From Osedax frankpressi (taxonomy: Eukaryota > Annelida > Polychaeta > Sabellida > Siboglinidae): DNA of 64,000 nucleotides. The translations under genes were made by a program, and so were the position numbers. Positions 55,010 to 64,000 of the stretch are shown in pieces. The stretch's first letter is position 1. Each line of letters starts with the position of its first letter. The DNA is taken from the NCBI GenBank assembly GCA_964035775.1, contig CAXIVS010000254.1, forward strand, positions 1 through 64,000, in the 5' to 3' direction. The notes under the pieces are model-generated. The model was not told where the DNA came from. It made no database searches and worked only from the letters and a program-made list of their open reading frames with translations.

Positions 55010-57937
55010 GGTTATTATATTATAGTTATATAAATTATAGTTATTTAAGTTATAGTTATTTAAGTTATAGTTATTTAAGTTATAGTTATTTAAGTTATAG
55101 TTATTTAATTAATAGTTATTTAAGTTATAGTTATTTAAGTTATAGTTATTTAAGTTATAGTTATTTAAGTTATAGTTATTTAATTTATAGTTATTTAATT
55201 TATAGTTATTTAATTTATAGTTATTTAAGTTATAGTTATTTAAGTTATAGTTATTTAAGTTATAGTTATTTAATTAATAGTTATTTAAGTTATAGTTATT
55301 TAAGTTATAGTTATTTAAGTTATAGTTATTTAAGTTATAGTTATTTAAGTTATAGTTATTTAAGTTATAGTTATTTAATTTATAGTTATTTAATTTATAG
55401 TTATTTAAGTTATAGTTATTTAAGTTATAGTTATTTAAGTTATAGTTATTTAATTAATAGTAATTTAAGTTATAGTAATTTAAGTTTAGTTATTTAATTT
55501 ATAGTTATTTAAGTTATAGTTAATTAAGTTATCGTTAGTTAAGTTATTGTTATTTAATTAATAGTTATTTAAGTTATAGTTATTTAAGTTATAGTTATTT
55601 AAGTTATAGTTATTTAAGTTATAGTTATTTAAGTTATAGTTATTTAATTTATAGTTATTTAATTTATAGTTATTTAAGTTATAGTTATTTAAGTTATAGT
55701 TATTTAAGTTATAGTTATTTAAGTTATAGTTATTTAATTAATAGTAATTTAAGTTATAGTAATTTAAGTTTAGTTATTTAATTTATAGTTATTTAAGTTA
55801 TAGTTAATTAAGTTATCGTTAGTTAAGTTATAGTTATTTAAGTTATAGTTATTAAATTATAGTTATTTAAGTTATAGTTATTTAATTTATAGTTTTTTCA
55901 TTTATGGTTATTATATTATAGTTATATAAATTATAGTTATTTAAGTTATAGTTATTTAAGTTATAGTTATTTAAGTTATAGTTATTTAAGTTATAGTTAT
56001 TTAAGTTATAGTTATTTAAGTTATAGTTATTTAATTAATAGTTATTTAAGTTATAGTTATTTAAGTTATAGTTATTTAAGTTATAGTTATTTAAGTTATA
56101 GTTATTTAAGTTATAGTTATTTAAGTTATAGTTATTTAATTAATAGTTATTTAAGTTATAGTTATTTAAATTATAGTTATTTAAGTTATAGTTATTTAAG
56201 TTATAGTTATTTAAGTTATAGTTATTTAATTTATAGTTATTTAATTTATAGTTATTTAAGTTATAGTTATTTAAGTTATAGTTATTTAAGTTATAGTTAT
56301 TTAATTAATAGTAATTTAAGTTATAGTAATTTAAGTTTAGTTATTTAATTTATAGTTATTTAAGTTATAGTTAATTAAGTTATCGTTAGTTAAGTTATAG
56401 TTATTTAAGTTATAGTTATTAAATTATAGTTATTTAAGTTATAGTTATTTAATTTATAGTTTTTTCATTTATGGTTATTTAAGTTATAGTTATTTAAGTT
56501 ATAGTTATTTAAGTTATAGTTATTTAAGTTATAGTTATTTAAGTTATAGTTATTTAAGTTATAGTTATTTAAGTTATAGTTATTTAAGTTATAGTTATTT
56601 AATTAATAGTTATTTAAGTTATAGTTATTTAAGTTATAGTTATTTAAGTTATAGTTATTTAAGTTATAGTTATTTAAGTTATAGTTATTTAATTTATAGT
56701 TATTTAATTTATAGTTATTTAAGTTATAGTTATTTAAGTTATAGTTATTTAAGTTATAGTTATTTAATTAATAGTAATTTAAGTTATAGTAATTTAAGTT
56801 TAGTTATTTAATTTATAGTTATTTAAGTTATAGTTAATTAAGTTATCGTTAGTTAAGTTATAGTTATTTAAGTTATAGTTATTAAATTATAGTTATTTAA
56901 GTTATAGTTATTTAATTTATAGTTTTTTCATTTATGGTTATTATATTATAGTTATATAAATTATAGTTATTTAAGTTATAGTTATTTAAGTTATAATTAT
57001 TTAAGTTATAGTTATTTAAGTTATAGTTATTTAAGTTATAGTTATTTAAGTTATAGTTATTTAAGTTATAGTTATTTAAGTTATAGTTATTTAATTTATA
57101 GTTATTTAAGTTATAGTTATTTAAGTTATAGTTATTTAAGTTATAGTTATTTAAGTTATAGTTATTTAAGTTATAGTTATTTAAGTTATAGTTATTTAAG
57201 TTATAGTTATTTAAGTTATAGTTATTTAAGTTATAGTTATTTAATTAATAGTTATTTAAGTTATAGTTATTTAAGTTATAGTTATTTAAGTTATAGTTAT
57301 TTAAGTTATAGTTATTTAAGTTATAGTTATTTAAGTTATAGTTATTTAAGTTATAGTTATTTAATTAATAGTTATTTAAGTTATAGTTATTTAAATTATA
57401 GTTATTTAAGTTATAGTTATTTAAGTTATAGTTATTTAAGTTATAGTTATTTAATTTATAGTTATTTAAGTTATAGTTATTTAAGTTATAGTTATTTAAG
57501 TTATAGTTATTTAAGTTATAGTTATTTAATTAATAGTTATTTAAGTTATAGTTATTTAAGTTATAGTTATTTAAGTTATAGTTATTTAAGTTATAGTTAT
57601 TTAAGTTATAGTTATTTAAGTTATAGTTATTTAATTTATAGTTATTTAATTTATAGTTATTTAAGTTATAGTTATTTAAGTTATAGTTATTTAAGTTATA
57701 GTTATTTAATTAATAGTAATTTAAGTTATAGTAATTTAAGTTTAGTTATTTAATTTATAGTTATTTAAGTTATAGTTAATTAAGTTATCGTTAGTTAAGT
57801 TATAGTTATTTAAGTTATAGTTATTAAATTATAGTTATTTAAGTTAGAGTTATTTAATTTATAGTTTTTTCATTTATGGTTATTTAAGTTATAGTTATTT
57901 AAGTTATAGTTATTTAAGTTATAGTTATTTAATTAAT

Positions 57938-58302
57938 AGTTATTATATAATATTTATTTAAGTTATAGTTATTTAAGATATATTTATTTAATTTATAGTT
58001 ATTATATTATAATTATTTAAGTTTTAGTTATTTAAGTTATAGTTATTATATTATAGCTATTTAAGTGATATTTATTTAAGTTATAGTTATTTAATTAATA
58101 GTTATTTAATTTATAGTTATTTAAGTTATAGTTATTTAAGTTATAGTTATTAAATTATATTTATTTAAGTTATAGTTATTTAATTTATAGTTATTTAATT
58201 TATAGTTATTTAATTTATAGTTATTTAATTTATAGTTATTTAATTTATAGTTATTTAATTTATAGTTATTTAATTTATAGTTATTATAGTTATTTAAATT
58301 AT
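57938..58302 (+). repeat. I module 20 (7 B copies, late subfamily)
   Basis: Core 57938-58173, B run 58174-58278 (7 copies), tail to 58302. One fewer B than module 19 is the only difference seen between the two 4.45-kb copies. It is the last I module in the window. Confidence 0.93.
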
Positions 58303-58347
58303 AGTTATTTAAGTTATAGTTATTTAAGTTATAGTTATTTAAGTTAT

Positions 58348-58446
58348 AGTTATTTAATTTATAGTTATTTAATTTATAGTTATTTAATTTATAGTTATTT
58401 AATTTATAGTTATTTAATTTATAGTTATTATAGTTATTTAAATTAT
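58348..58446 (+). repeat. Coreless B run (5 copies) plus tail, duplicate copy
   Basis: Same structure as 53895-53993, exactly 4453 bp downstream, in the second 4.45-kb copy. Confidence 0.88.
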
Positions 58447-61400
58447 AGTTATTTAAGTTATAGTTATTTAAGTTATAGTTATTTAAGTTATAGTTTTTTA
58501 AGTTATAGTTATTTAAGTTATAGTTATTTAAGTTATAGTTATTTAATTAATAGTAATTTAAGTTATAGTTATTTAAGTTATAGTTATTTAAGTTATAGTT
58601 ATTTAAGTTATAGTTATTTAAGTTATAGTTATTTAAGTTATAGTTATTTAATTAATAGTAATTTAAGTTATAGTAATTTAAGTTTAGTTATTTAATTTAT
58701 AGTTATTTAAGTTATAGTTAATTAAGTTATCGTTAGTTAAGTTATAGTTATTTAAGTTATAGTTATTAAATTATAGTTATTTAAGTTATAGTTATTTAAT
58801 TTATAGTTTTTTCATTAATGGTTATTTAAGTTATAGTTATTTAAGTTATAGTTATTTAAGTTATAGTTATTTAAGTTATAGTTATTTAAGTTATAGTTAT
58901 TTAAGTTATAGTTATTTAAGTTATAGTTATTTAATTAATAGTTATTTAAGTTATAGTTATTTAAGTTATAGTTATTTAAGTTATAGTTATTTAAGTTATA
59001 GTTATTTAAGTTATAGTTATTTAATTTATAGTTATTTAAGTTATAGTTATTTAAGTTATAGTTATTTAAGTTATAGTTATTTAAGTTATAGTAATTTAAG
59101 TTATAGTTATTTAATTAATAGTTATTTAAGTTATAGTTATTTAAGTTATAGTTATTTAAGTTATAGTTATTTAAGTTATAGTTATTTAAGTTATAGTTAT
59201 TTAATTTATAGTTATTTAATTTATAGTTATTTAAGTTATAGTTATTTAAGTTATAGTTATTTAAGTTATAGTTATTTAAGTTATAGTTATTTAATTAATA
59301 GTAATTTAAGTTATAGTAATTTAAGTTTAGTTATTTAATTTATAGTTATTTAAGTTATAGTTAATTAAGTTATCGTTAGTTAAGTTATAGTTATTTAAGT
59401 TATAGTTATTAAATTATAGTTATTTAAGTTATAGTTATTTAATTTATAGTTTTTTCATTTATGGTTATTATATTATAGTTATATAAATTATAGTTATTTA
59501 AGTTATAGTTATTTAAGTTATAGTTATTTAAGTTATAGTTATTTAAGTTATAGTTATTTAATTAATAGTTATTTAAGTTATAGTTATTTAAGTTATAGTT
59601 ATTTAAGTTATAGTTATTTAAGTTATAGTTATTTAATTTATAGTTATTTAATTTATAGTTATTTAATTTATAGTTATTTAAGTTATAGTTATTTAAGTTA
59701 TAGTTATTTAAGTTATAGTTATTTAATTAATAGTTATTTAAGTTATAGTTATTTAAGTTATAGTTATTTAAGTTATAGTTATTTAAGTTATAGTTATTTA
59801 AGTTATAGTTATTTAAGTTATAGTTATTTAATTTATAGTTATTTAATTTATAGTTATTTAAGTTATAGTTATTTAAGTTATAGTTATTTAAGTTATAGTT
59901 ATTTAATTAATAGTAATTTAAGTTATAGTAATTTAAGTTTAGTTATTTAATTTATAGTTATTTAAGTTATAGTTAATTAAGTTATCGTTAGTTAAGTTAT
60001 TGTTATTTAATTAATAGTTATTTAAGTTATAGTTATTTAAGTTATAGTTATTTAAGTTATAGTTATTTAAGTTATAGTTATTTAAGTTATAGTTATTTAA
60101 TTTATAGTTATTTAATTTATAGTTATTTAAGTTATAGTTATTTAAGTTATAGTTATTTAAGTTATAGTTATTTAAGTTATAGTTATTTAATTAATAGTAA
60201 TTTAAGTTATAGTAATTTAAGTTTAGTTATTTAATTTATAGTTATTTAAGTTATAGTTAATTAAGTTATCGTTAGTTAAGTTATAGTTATTTAAGTTATA
60301 GTTATTAAATTATAGTTATTTAAGTTATAGTTATTTAATTTATAGTTTTTTCATTTATGGTTATTATATTATAGTTATATAAATTATAGTTATTTAAGTT
60401 ATAGTTATTTAAGTTATAGTTATTTAAGTTATAGTTATTTAAGTTATAGTTATTTAAGTTATAGTTATTTAAGTTATAGTTATTTAATTAATAGTTATTT
60501 AAGTTATAGTTATTTAAGTTATAGTTATTTAAGTTATAGTTATTTAAGTTATAGTTATTTAAGTTATAGTTATTTAAGTTATAGTTATTTAATTAATAGT
60601 TATTTAAGTTATAGTTATTTAAATTATAGTTATTTAAGTTATAGTTATTTAAGTTATAGTTATTTAAGTTATAGTTATTTAATTTATAGTTATTTAATTT
60701 ATAGTTATTTAAGTTATAGTTATTTAAGTTATAGTTATTTAAGTTATAGTTATTTAATTAATAGTAATTTAAGTTATAGTAATTTAAGTTTAGTTATTTA
60801 ATTTATAGTTATTTAAGTTATAGTTAATTAAGTTATCGTTAGTTAAGTTATAGTTATTTAAGTTATAGTTATTAAATTATAGTTATTTAAGTTATAGTTA
60901 TTTAATTTATAGTTTTTTCATTTATGGTTATTTAAGTTATAGTTATTTAAGTTATAGTTATTTAAGTTATAGTTATTTAAGTTATAGTTATTTAAGTTAT
61001 AGTTATTTAAGTTATAGTTATTTAAGTTATAGTTATTTAAGTTATAGTTATTTAATTAATAGTTATTTAAGTTATAGTTATTTAAGTTATAGTTATTTAA
61101 GTTATAGTTATTTAAGTTATAGTTATTTAAGTTATAGTTATTTAATTTATAGTTATTTAATTTATAGTTATTTAAGTTATAGTTATTTAAGTTATAGTTA
61201 TTTAAGTTATAGTTATTTAATTAATAGTAATTTAAGTTATAGTAATTTAAGTTTAGTTATTTAATTTATAGTTATTTAAGTTATAGTTAATTAAGTTATC
61301 GTTAGTTAAGTTATAGTTATTTAAGTTATAGTTATTAAATTATAGTTATTTAAGTTATAGTTATTTAATTTATAGTTTTTTCATTTATGGTTATTATATT

Positions 61401-61912
61401 ATAGTTATATAAATTATAGTTATTTAAGTTATAGTTATTTAAGTTATAATTATTTAAGTTATAGTTATTTAAGTTATAGTTATTTAAGTTATAGTTATTT
61501 AAGTTATAGTTATTTAAGTTATAGTTATTTAAGTTATAGTTATTTAATTTATAGTTATTTAAGTTATAGTTATTTAAGTTATAGTTATTTAAGTTATAGT
61601 TATTTAAGTTATAGTTATTTAAGTTATAGTTATTTAAGTTATAGTTATTTAAGTTATAGTTATTTAAGTTATAGTTATTTAAGTTATAGTTATTTAATTA
61701 ATAGTTATTTAAGTTATAGTTATTTAAGTTATAGTTATTTAAGTTATAGTTATTTAAGTTATAGTTATTTAAGTTATAGTTATTTAAGTTATAGTTATTT
61801 AAGTTATAGTTATTTAATTAATAGTTATTTAAGTTATAGTTATTTAAATTATAGTTATTTAAGTTATAGTTATTTAAGTTATAGTTATTTAAGTTATAGT
61901 TATTTAATTTAT

Positions 61913-64000
61913 AGTTATTTAATTTATAGTTATTTAAGTTATAGTTATTTAAGTTATAGTTATTTAAGTTATAGTTATTTAATTAATAGTAATTTAAGTT
62001 ATAGTAATTTAAGTTTAGTTATTTAATTTATAGTTATTTAAGTTATAGTTAATTAAGTTATCGTTAGTTAAGTTATAGTTATTTAAGTTATAGTTATTAA
62101 ATTATAGTTATTTAAGTTATAGTTATTTAATTTATAGTTTTTTCATTTATGGTTATTTAAGTTATAGTTATTTAAGTTATAGTTATTTAATTAATAGTTA
62201 TTTAAGTTATAATTATTTAAGTTATAGTTATTTAAGTTATAGTTATTTAAGTTATAGTTATTTAAGTTATAGTTATTTAATTTATAGTTATTTAAGTTAT
62301 AGTTATTTAAGTTATAGTTATTTAAGTTATAGTTATTTAAGTTATAGTTATTTAAGTTATAGTTATTTAAGTTATAGTTATTTAAGTTATAGTTATTTAA
62401 TTAATAGTTATTTAAGTTATAGTTATTTAAGTTATAGTTATTTAAGTTATAGTTATTTAAGTTATAGTTATTTAAGTTATAGTTATTTAATTTATAGTTA
62501 TTTAATTTATAGTTATTTAAGTTATAGTTATTTAAGTTATAGTTATTTAAGTTATAGTTATTTAATTAATAGTAATTTAAGTTATAGTAATTTAAGTTTA
62601 GTTATTTAATTTATAGTTATTTAAGTTATAGTTAATTAAGTTATCGTTAGTTAAGTTATAGTTATTTAAGTTATAGTTATTAAATTATAGTTATTTAAGT
62701 TATAGTTATTTAATTTATAGTTTTTTCATTTATGGTTATTATATTATAGTTATATAAATTATAGTTATTTAAGTTATAGTTATTTAAGTTATAATTATTT
62801 AAGTTATAGTTATTTAAGTTATAGTTATTTAAGTTATAGTTATTTAAGTTATAGTTATTTAAGTTATAGTTATTTAAGTTATAGTTATTTAAGTTATAGT
62901 TATTTAATTAATAGTTATTTAAGTTATAGTTATTTAAGTTATAGTTATTTAAGTTATAGTTATTTAATTAATAGTTATTTAAGTTATAATTATTTAAGTT
63001 ATAGTTATTTAAGTTATAGTTATTTAAGTTATAGTTATTTAAGTTATAGTTATTTAATTTATAGTTATTTAAGTTATAGTTATTTAAGTTATAGTTATTT
63101 AAGTTATAGTTATTTAAGTTATAGTTATTTAAGTTATAGTTATTTAAGTTATAGTTATTTAAGTTATAGTTATTTAATTAATAGTTATTTAAGTTATAGT
63201 TATTTAAGTTATAGTTATTTAAGTTATAGTTATTTAAGTTATAGTTATTTAAGTTATAGTTATTTAATTAATAGTAATTTAAGTTATAGTAATTTAAGTT
63301 TAGTTATTTAATTTATAGTTATTTAAGTTATAGTTAATTAAGTTATCGTTAGTTAAGTTATAGTTATTTAAGTTATAGTTATTAAATTATAGTTATTTAA
63401 GTTATAGTTATTTAATTTATAGTTTTTTCATTTATGGTTATTATATTATAGTTATATAAATTATAGTTATTTAAGTTATAGTTATTTAAGTTATAATTAT
63501 TTAAGTTATAGTTATTTAAGTTATAGTTATTTAAGTTATAGTTATTTAAGTTATAGTTATTTAAGTTATAGTTATTTAAGTTATAGTTATTTAATTAATA
63601 GTTATTTAAGTTATAGTTATTTAAGTTATAGTTATTTAAGTTATAGTTATTTAAGTTATAGTTATTTAAGTTATAGTTATTTAAGTTATAGTTATTTAAT
63701 TAATAGTTATTTAAGTTATAGTTATTTAAGTTATAGTTATTTAAGTTATAGTTATTTAAGTTATAGTTAATTAAGTTATCGTTAGTTAAGTTATAGTTAT
63801 TTAAGTTATAGTTATTAAATTATAGTTATTTAAGTTATAGTTATTTAATTTATAGTTTTTTCATTTATGGTTATTATATTATAGTTATATAAATTATAGT
63901 TATTTAAGTTATAGTTATTTAAGTTATAGTTATTTAAGTTATAGTTATTTAAGTTATAGTTATTTAAGTTATAGTTATTTAATTAATAGTTATTTAAGTT
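61913..64000 (+). repeat. Right zone: I-free higher-order units running off the window
   Basis: F monomers at 62136, 62719, 63421 and 63854 close cassettes spaced 583, 702 and 433 bp. F 62136 is type a, the other three are type g. C monomers interrupt A runs every four to nine monomers. The rare AATTATTTAAG monomer appears shortly after type-g F (about 62,792 and 63,494) as in many type-g units further left. The window ends within an A run after a C monomer, so the array continues. Confidence 0.88.

Larger units (their letters stand above)
52992..57459 (+). repeat. 4.45-kb tandem duplication, copy 1
   Basis: F monomers at 54352, 54995, 55891, 56458 and 56921 each recur exactly 4453 bp downstream. 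Upstream of the I-module B run the offset is 4468 (F 53395/57863, I 53470/57938, C 53052/57520); the 15-bp step is explained by one fewer B monomer in copy 2 (8 versus 7). Private changes shared with copy 2 include AGTTAGAG (about 53,376 and 57,845) and AGTTTTTTAAG (about 54,040 and 58,493). The left boundary lies in a run of identical A monomers and is ambiguous by up to 60 bp. Confidence 0.93.
57460..61912 (+). repeat. 4.45-kb tandem duplication, copy 2
   Basis: This copy abuts copy 1. At the junction copy 1 ends in a single B monomer (57445-57459) followed by A, whereas the matching position here (61898-61912) is followed by a second B, so the breakpoint is at 57,459/57,460 or within the next four A monomers. 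F monomers are at 57863, 58805, 59448, 60344, 60911 and 61374. Apart from one B monomer in the I module I saw no difference from copy 1, which suggests a very recent duplication or an assembly duplication. Confidence 0.93.
165..63868 (+). repeat. F variant monomers, punctuation of the array (about 97)
   Basis: F is AGTTTTTTCATTTAT, usually followed by GG, and closes the 163-bp H-D-E-F cassette. Starts: 165, 894, 1327, 1760, 3108, 3556, 4349, 5039, 5353, 5621, 6365, 6679, 6947, 7944, 8941, 9650, 10279, 10368, 10682, 11084, 12096, 13029, 13717, 14813, 15761, 16449, 17352, 17846, 18190, 18504, 18906, 19933, 21271, 21839, 23094, 23646, 24482, 25050, 25587, 26154, 26766, 27379, 27781, 28983, 29163, 29581, 30723, 31625, 32268, 32820, 33463, 34075, 34688, 35090, 36351, 36531, 36919, 37881, 38509, 39106, 39732, 40269, 40449, 40867, 41800, 42941, 43435, 44696, 44876, 45264, 46270, 46732, 47360, 47957, 48583, 49120, 49300, 49718, 50666, 51807, 52286, 53395, 54352, 54995, 55891, 56458, 56921, 57863, 58805, 59448, 60344, 60911, 61374, 62136, 62719, 63421, 63854. 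Copies at 1327, 3108, 24482, 31625, 54352 and 58805 share a CATTAAT ending; 6947 and 34075 have GTGTTTTC; 32820 has lost the C. Confidence 0.93.
1..64000 (+). repeat. 15-bp satellite array filling the window
   Basis: Direct reading shows head-to-tail copies of AGTTATTTAAGTTAT from the first base to the last, always in the same orientation, with no inversion and no unique sequence longer than a variant monomer. Each monomer is two AGTTAT hexamers around a TTA spacer, so it probably grew from a 6-bp motif (inference). Nearly all variants are single substitutions or 1-bp shortenings (14-bp monomers), plus one 9-bp truncated monomer type. The plus strand holds C only in a few variant monomers. 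Because 15 bp is five codons, one frame per strand is stop-free: plus reads Ser-Tyr-Leu-Ser-Tyr, minus reads Asn-Leu-Asn-Asn-Tyr. The 14-bp variants break these frames. No interval over 300 bases contains anything but this repeat. A eukaryotic heterochromatic satellite is the likely identity; I do not recognise the family or species. Confidence 0.98.

Noticed and set aside
9252-58278. Yeast-type replication origin consensus in B runs (ATTTATAGTTA)
   Set aside because: It is a 10 of 11 match with a G at a fixed T position and would recur hundreds of times; the consensus is only meaningful in budding yeasts and there is no sign this is one.
9016-58302. TATAAT boxes, TATA boxes and minus-strand AATAAA signals within I modules
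   Set aside because: These arise by chance in DNA of about 87% AT and there is no adjoining coding sequence.
165-63868. ATG codons in F (CATTTATGG) as gene starts
   Set aside because: They read Met-Val-Ile-stop or Met-Val-Ile-Ile-Leu-stop within a few codons; the minus-strand ATG in F stops after four codons.
1-64000. CRISPR array
   Set aside because: Repeats are regularly spaced but there are no unique spacers, no leader and no cas genes; intervals between F or C monomers are more of the same monomer.
1-64000. Telomeric repeat
   Set aside because: The monomer has no G-run and does not match known telomere motifs such as TTAGGG, TTTAGGG or TTAGG; the internal nesting of kilobase units is satellite-like.
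1-64000. Mobile elements or retroelement fossils
   Set aside because: I looked for terminal repeats, target-site duplications, poly(A) tails and non-repeat insertions and found none; every interruption of the consensus is a variant monomer.

Overview
The whole 64 kb is one uninterrupted tandem-repeat (satellite) array. The consensus monomer is 15 bp, AGTTATTTAAGTTAT, read internally as AGTTAT-TTA-AGTTAT. I see no gene, RNA gene, transposon, retroelement or unique spacer on either strand, and both window edges lie inside the array, so it is longer than 64 kb. The plus strand is almost free of C and has only about 13% G, so AT content is close to 87% with extreme G-over-C skew. A gene-free satellite of this length points to a eukaryotic nuclear chromosome, for example centromeric, pericentromeric, subtelomeric or sex-/B-chromosome heterochromatin. 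I cannot name the organism or chromosome position from sequence alone.

The array is a mosaic built from a small alphabet of monomer variants. A is the consensus; B is AGTTATTTAATTTAT; C is AGTTATTTAATTAAT. D is a pair, AGTTAATTAAGTTAT then CGTTAGTTAAGTTAT, and carries the only CpG. E is the 14-bp AGTTATTAAATTAT. F is AGTTTTTTCATTTAT, usually followed by GG. G is GGTTATTATATTAT then AGTTATATAAATTAT. H is AGTAATTTAAGTTAT then the 14-bp AGTAATTTAAGTTT. A recurring 163-bp cassette reads H-B-A-D-A-E-A-B-F. About 97 F monomers punctuate the array. Larger modules are I (a 236-bp core plus a variable B run, 20 copies), J (120 bp, six full copies and one partial) and K (60 bp, seven copies).

Layout. 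1-4.75 kb: short higher-order units with 1.78-1.80 kb and 0.79 kb duplications. 4.75-8.94 kb: 1326-bp and then 997-bp tandem duplications carrying J and K. 8.94-21 kb: six I modules with long B runs (14-17 copies), including four units between 12.1 and 17.35 kb. 21-27.8 kb: 0.55-0.6 kb units without I. 27.8-53 kb: super-units of about 7.3, 8.35 and 8.85 kb carrying I modules with mostly short B runs (3-8 copies, one of 21). 53.0-61.9 kb: a near-perfect 4.45-kb tandem duplication whose junction maps to 57,459/57,460. 61.9-64 kb: I-free higher-order units running off the end.

Nothing here works together as a pathway. The biological content is the record of unequal exchange or amplification: private mutations shared by distant copies, modules confined to zones, a nested VNTR, and recombinant junctions. 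The only long open reading frames follow from a 15-bp repeat being a whole number of codons, and I do not treat them as genes. All counts and offsets were made by eye; copy numbers in such an array also depend on correct assembly.
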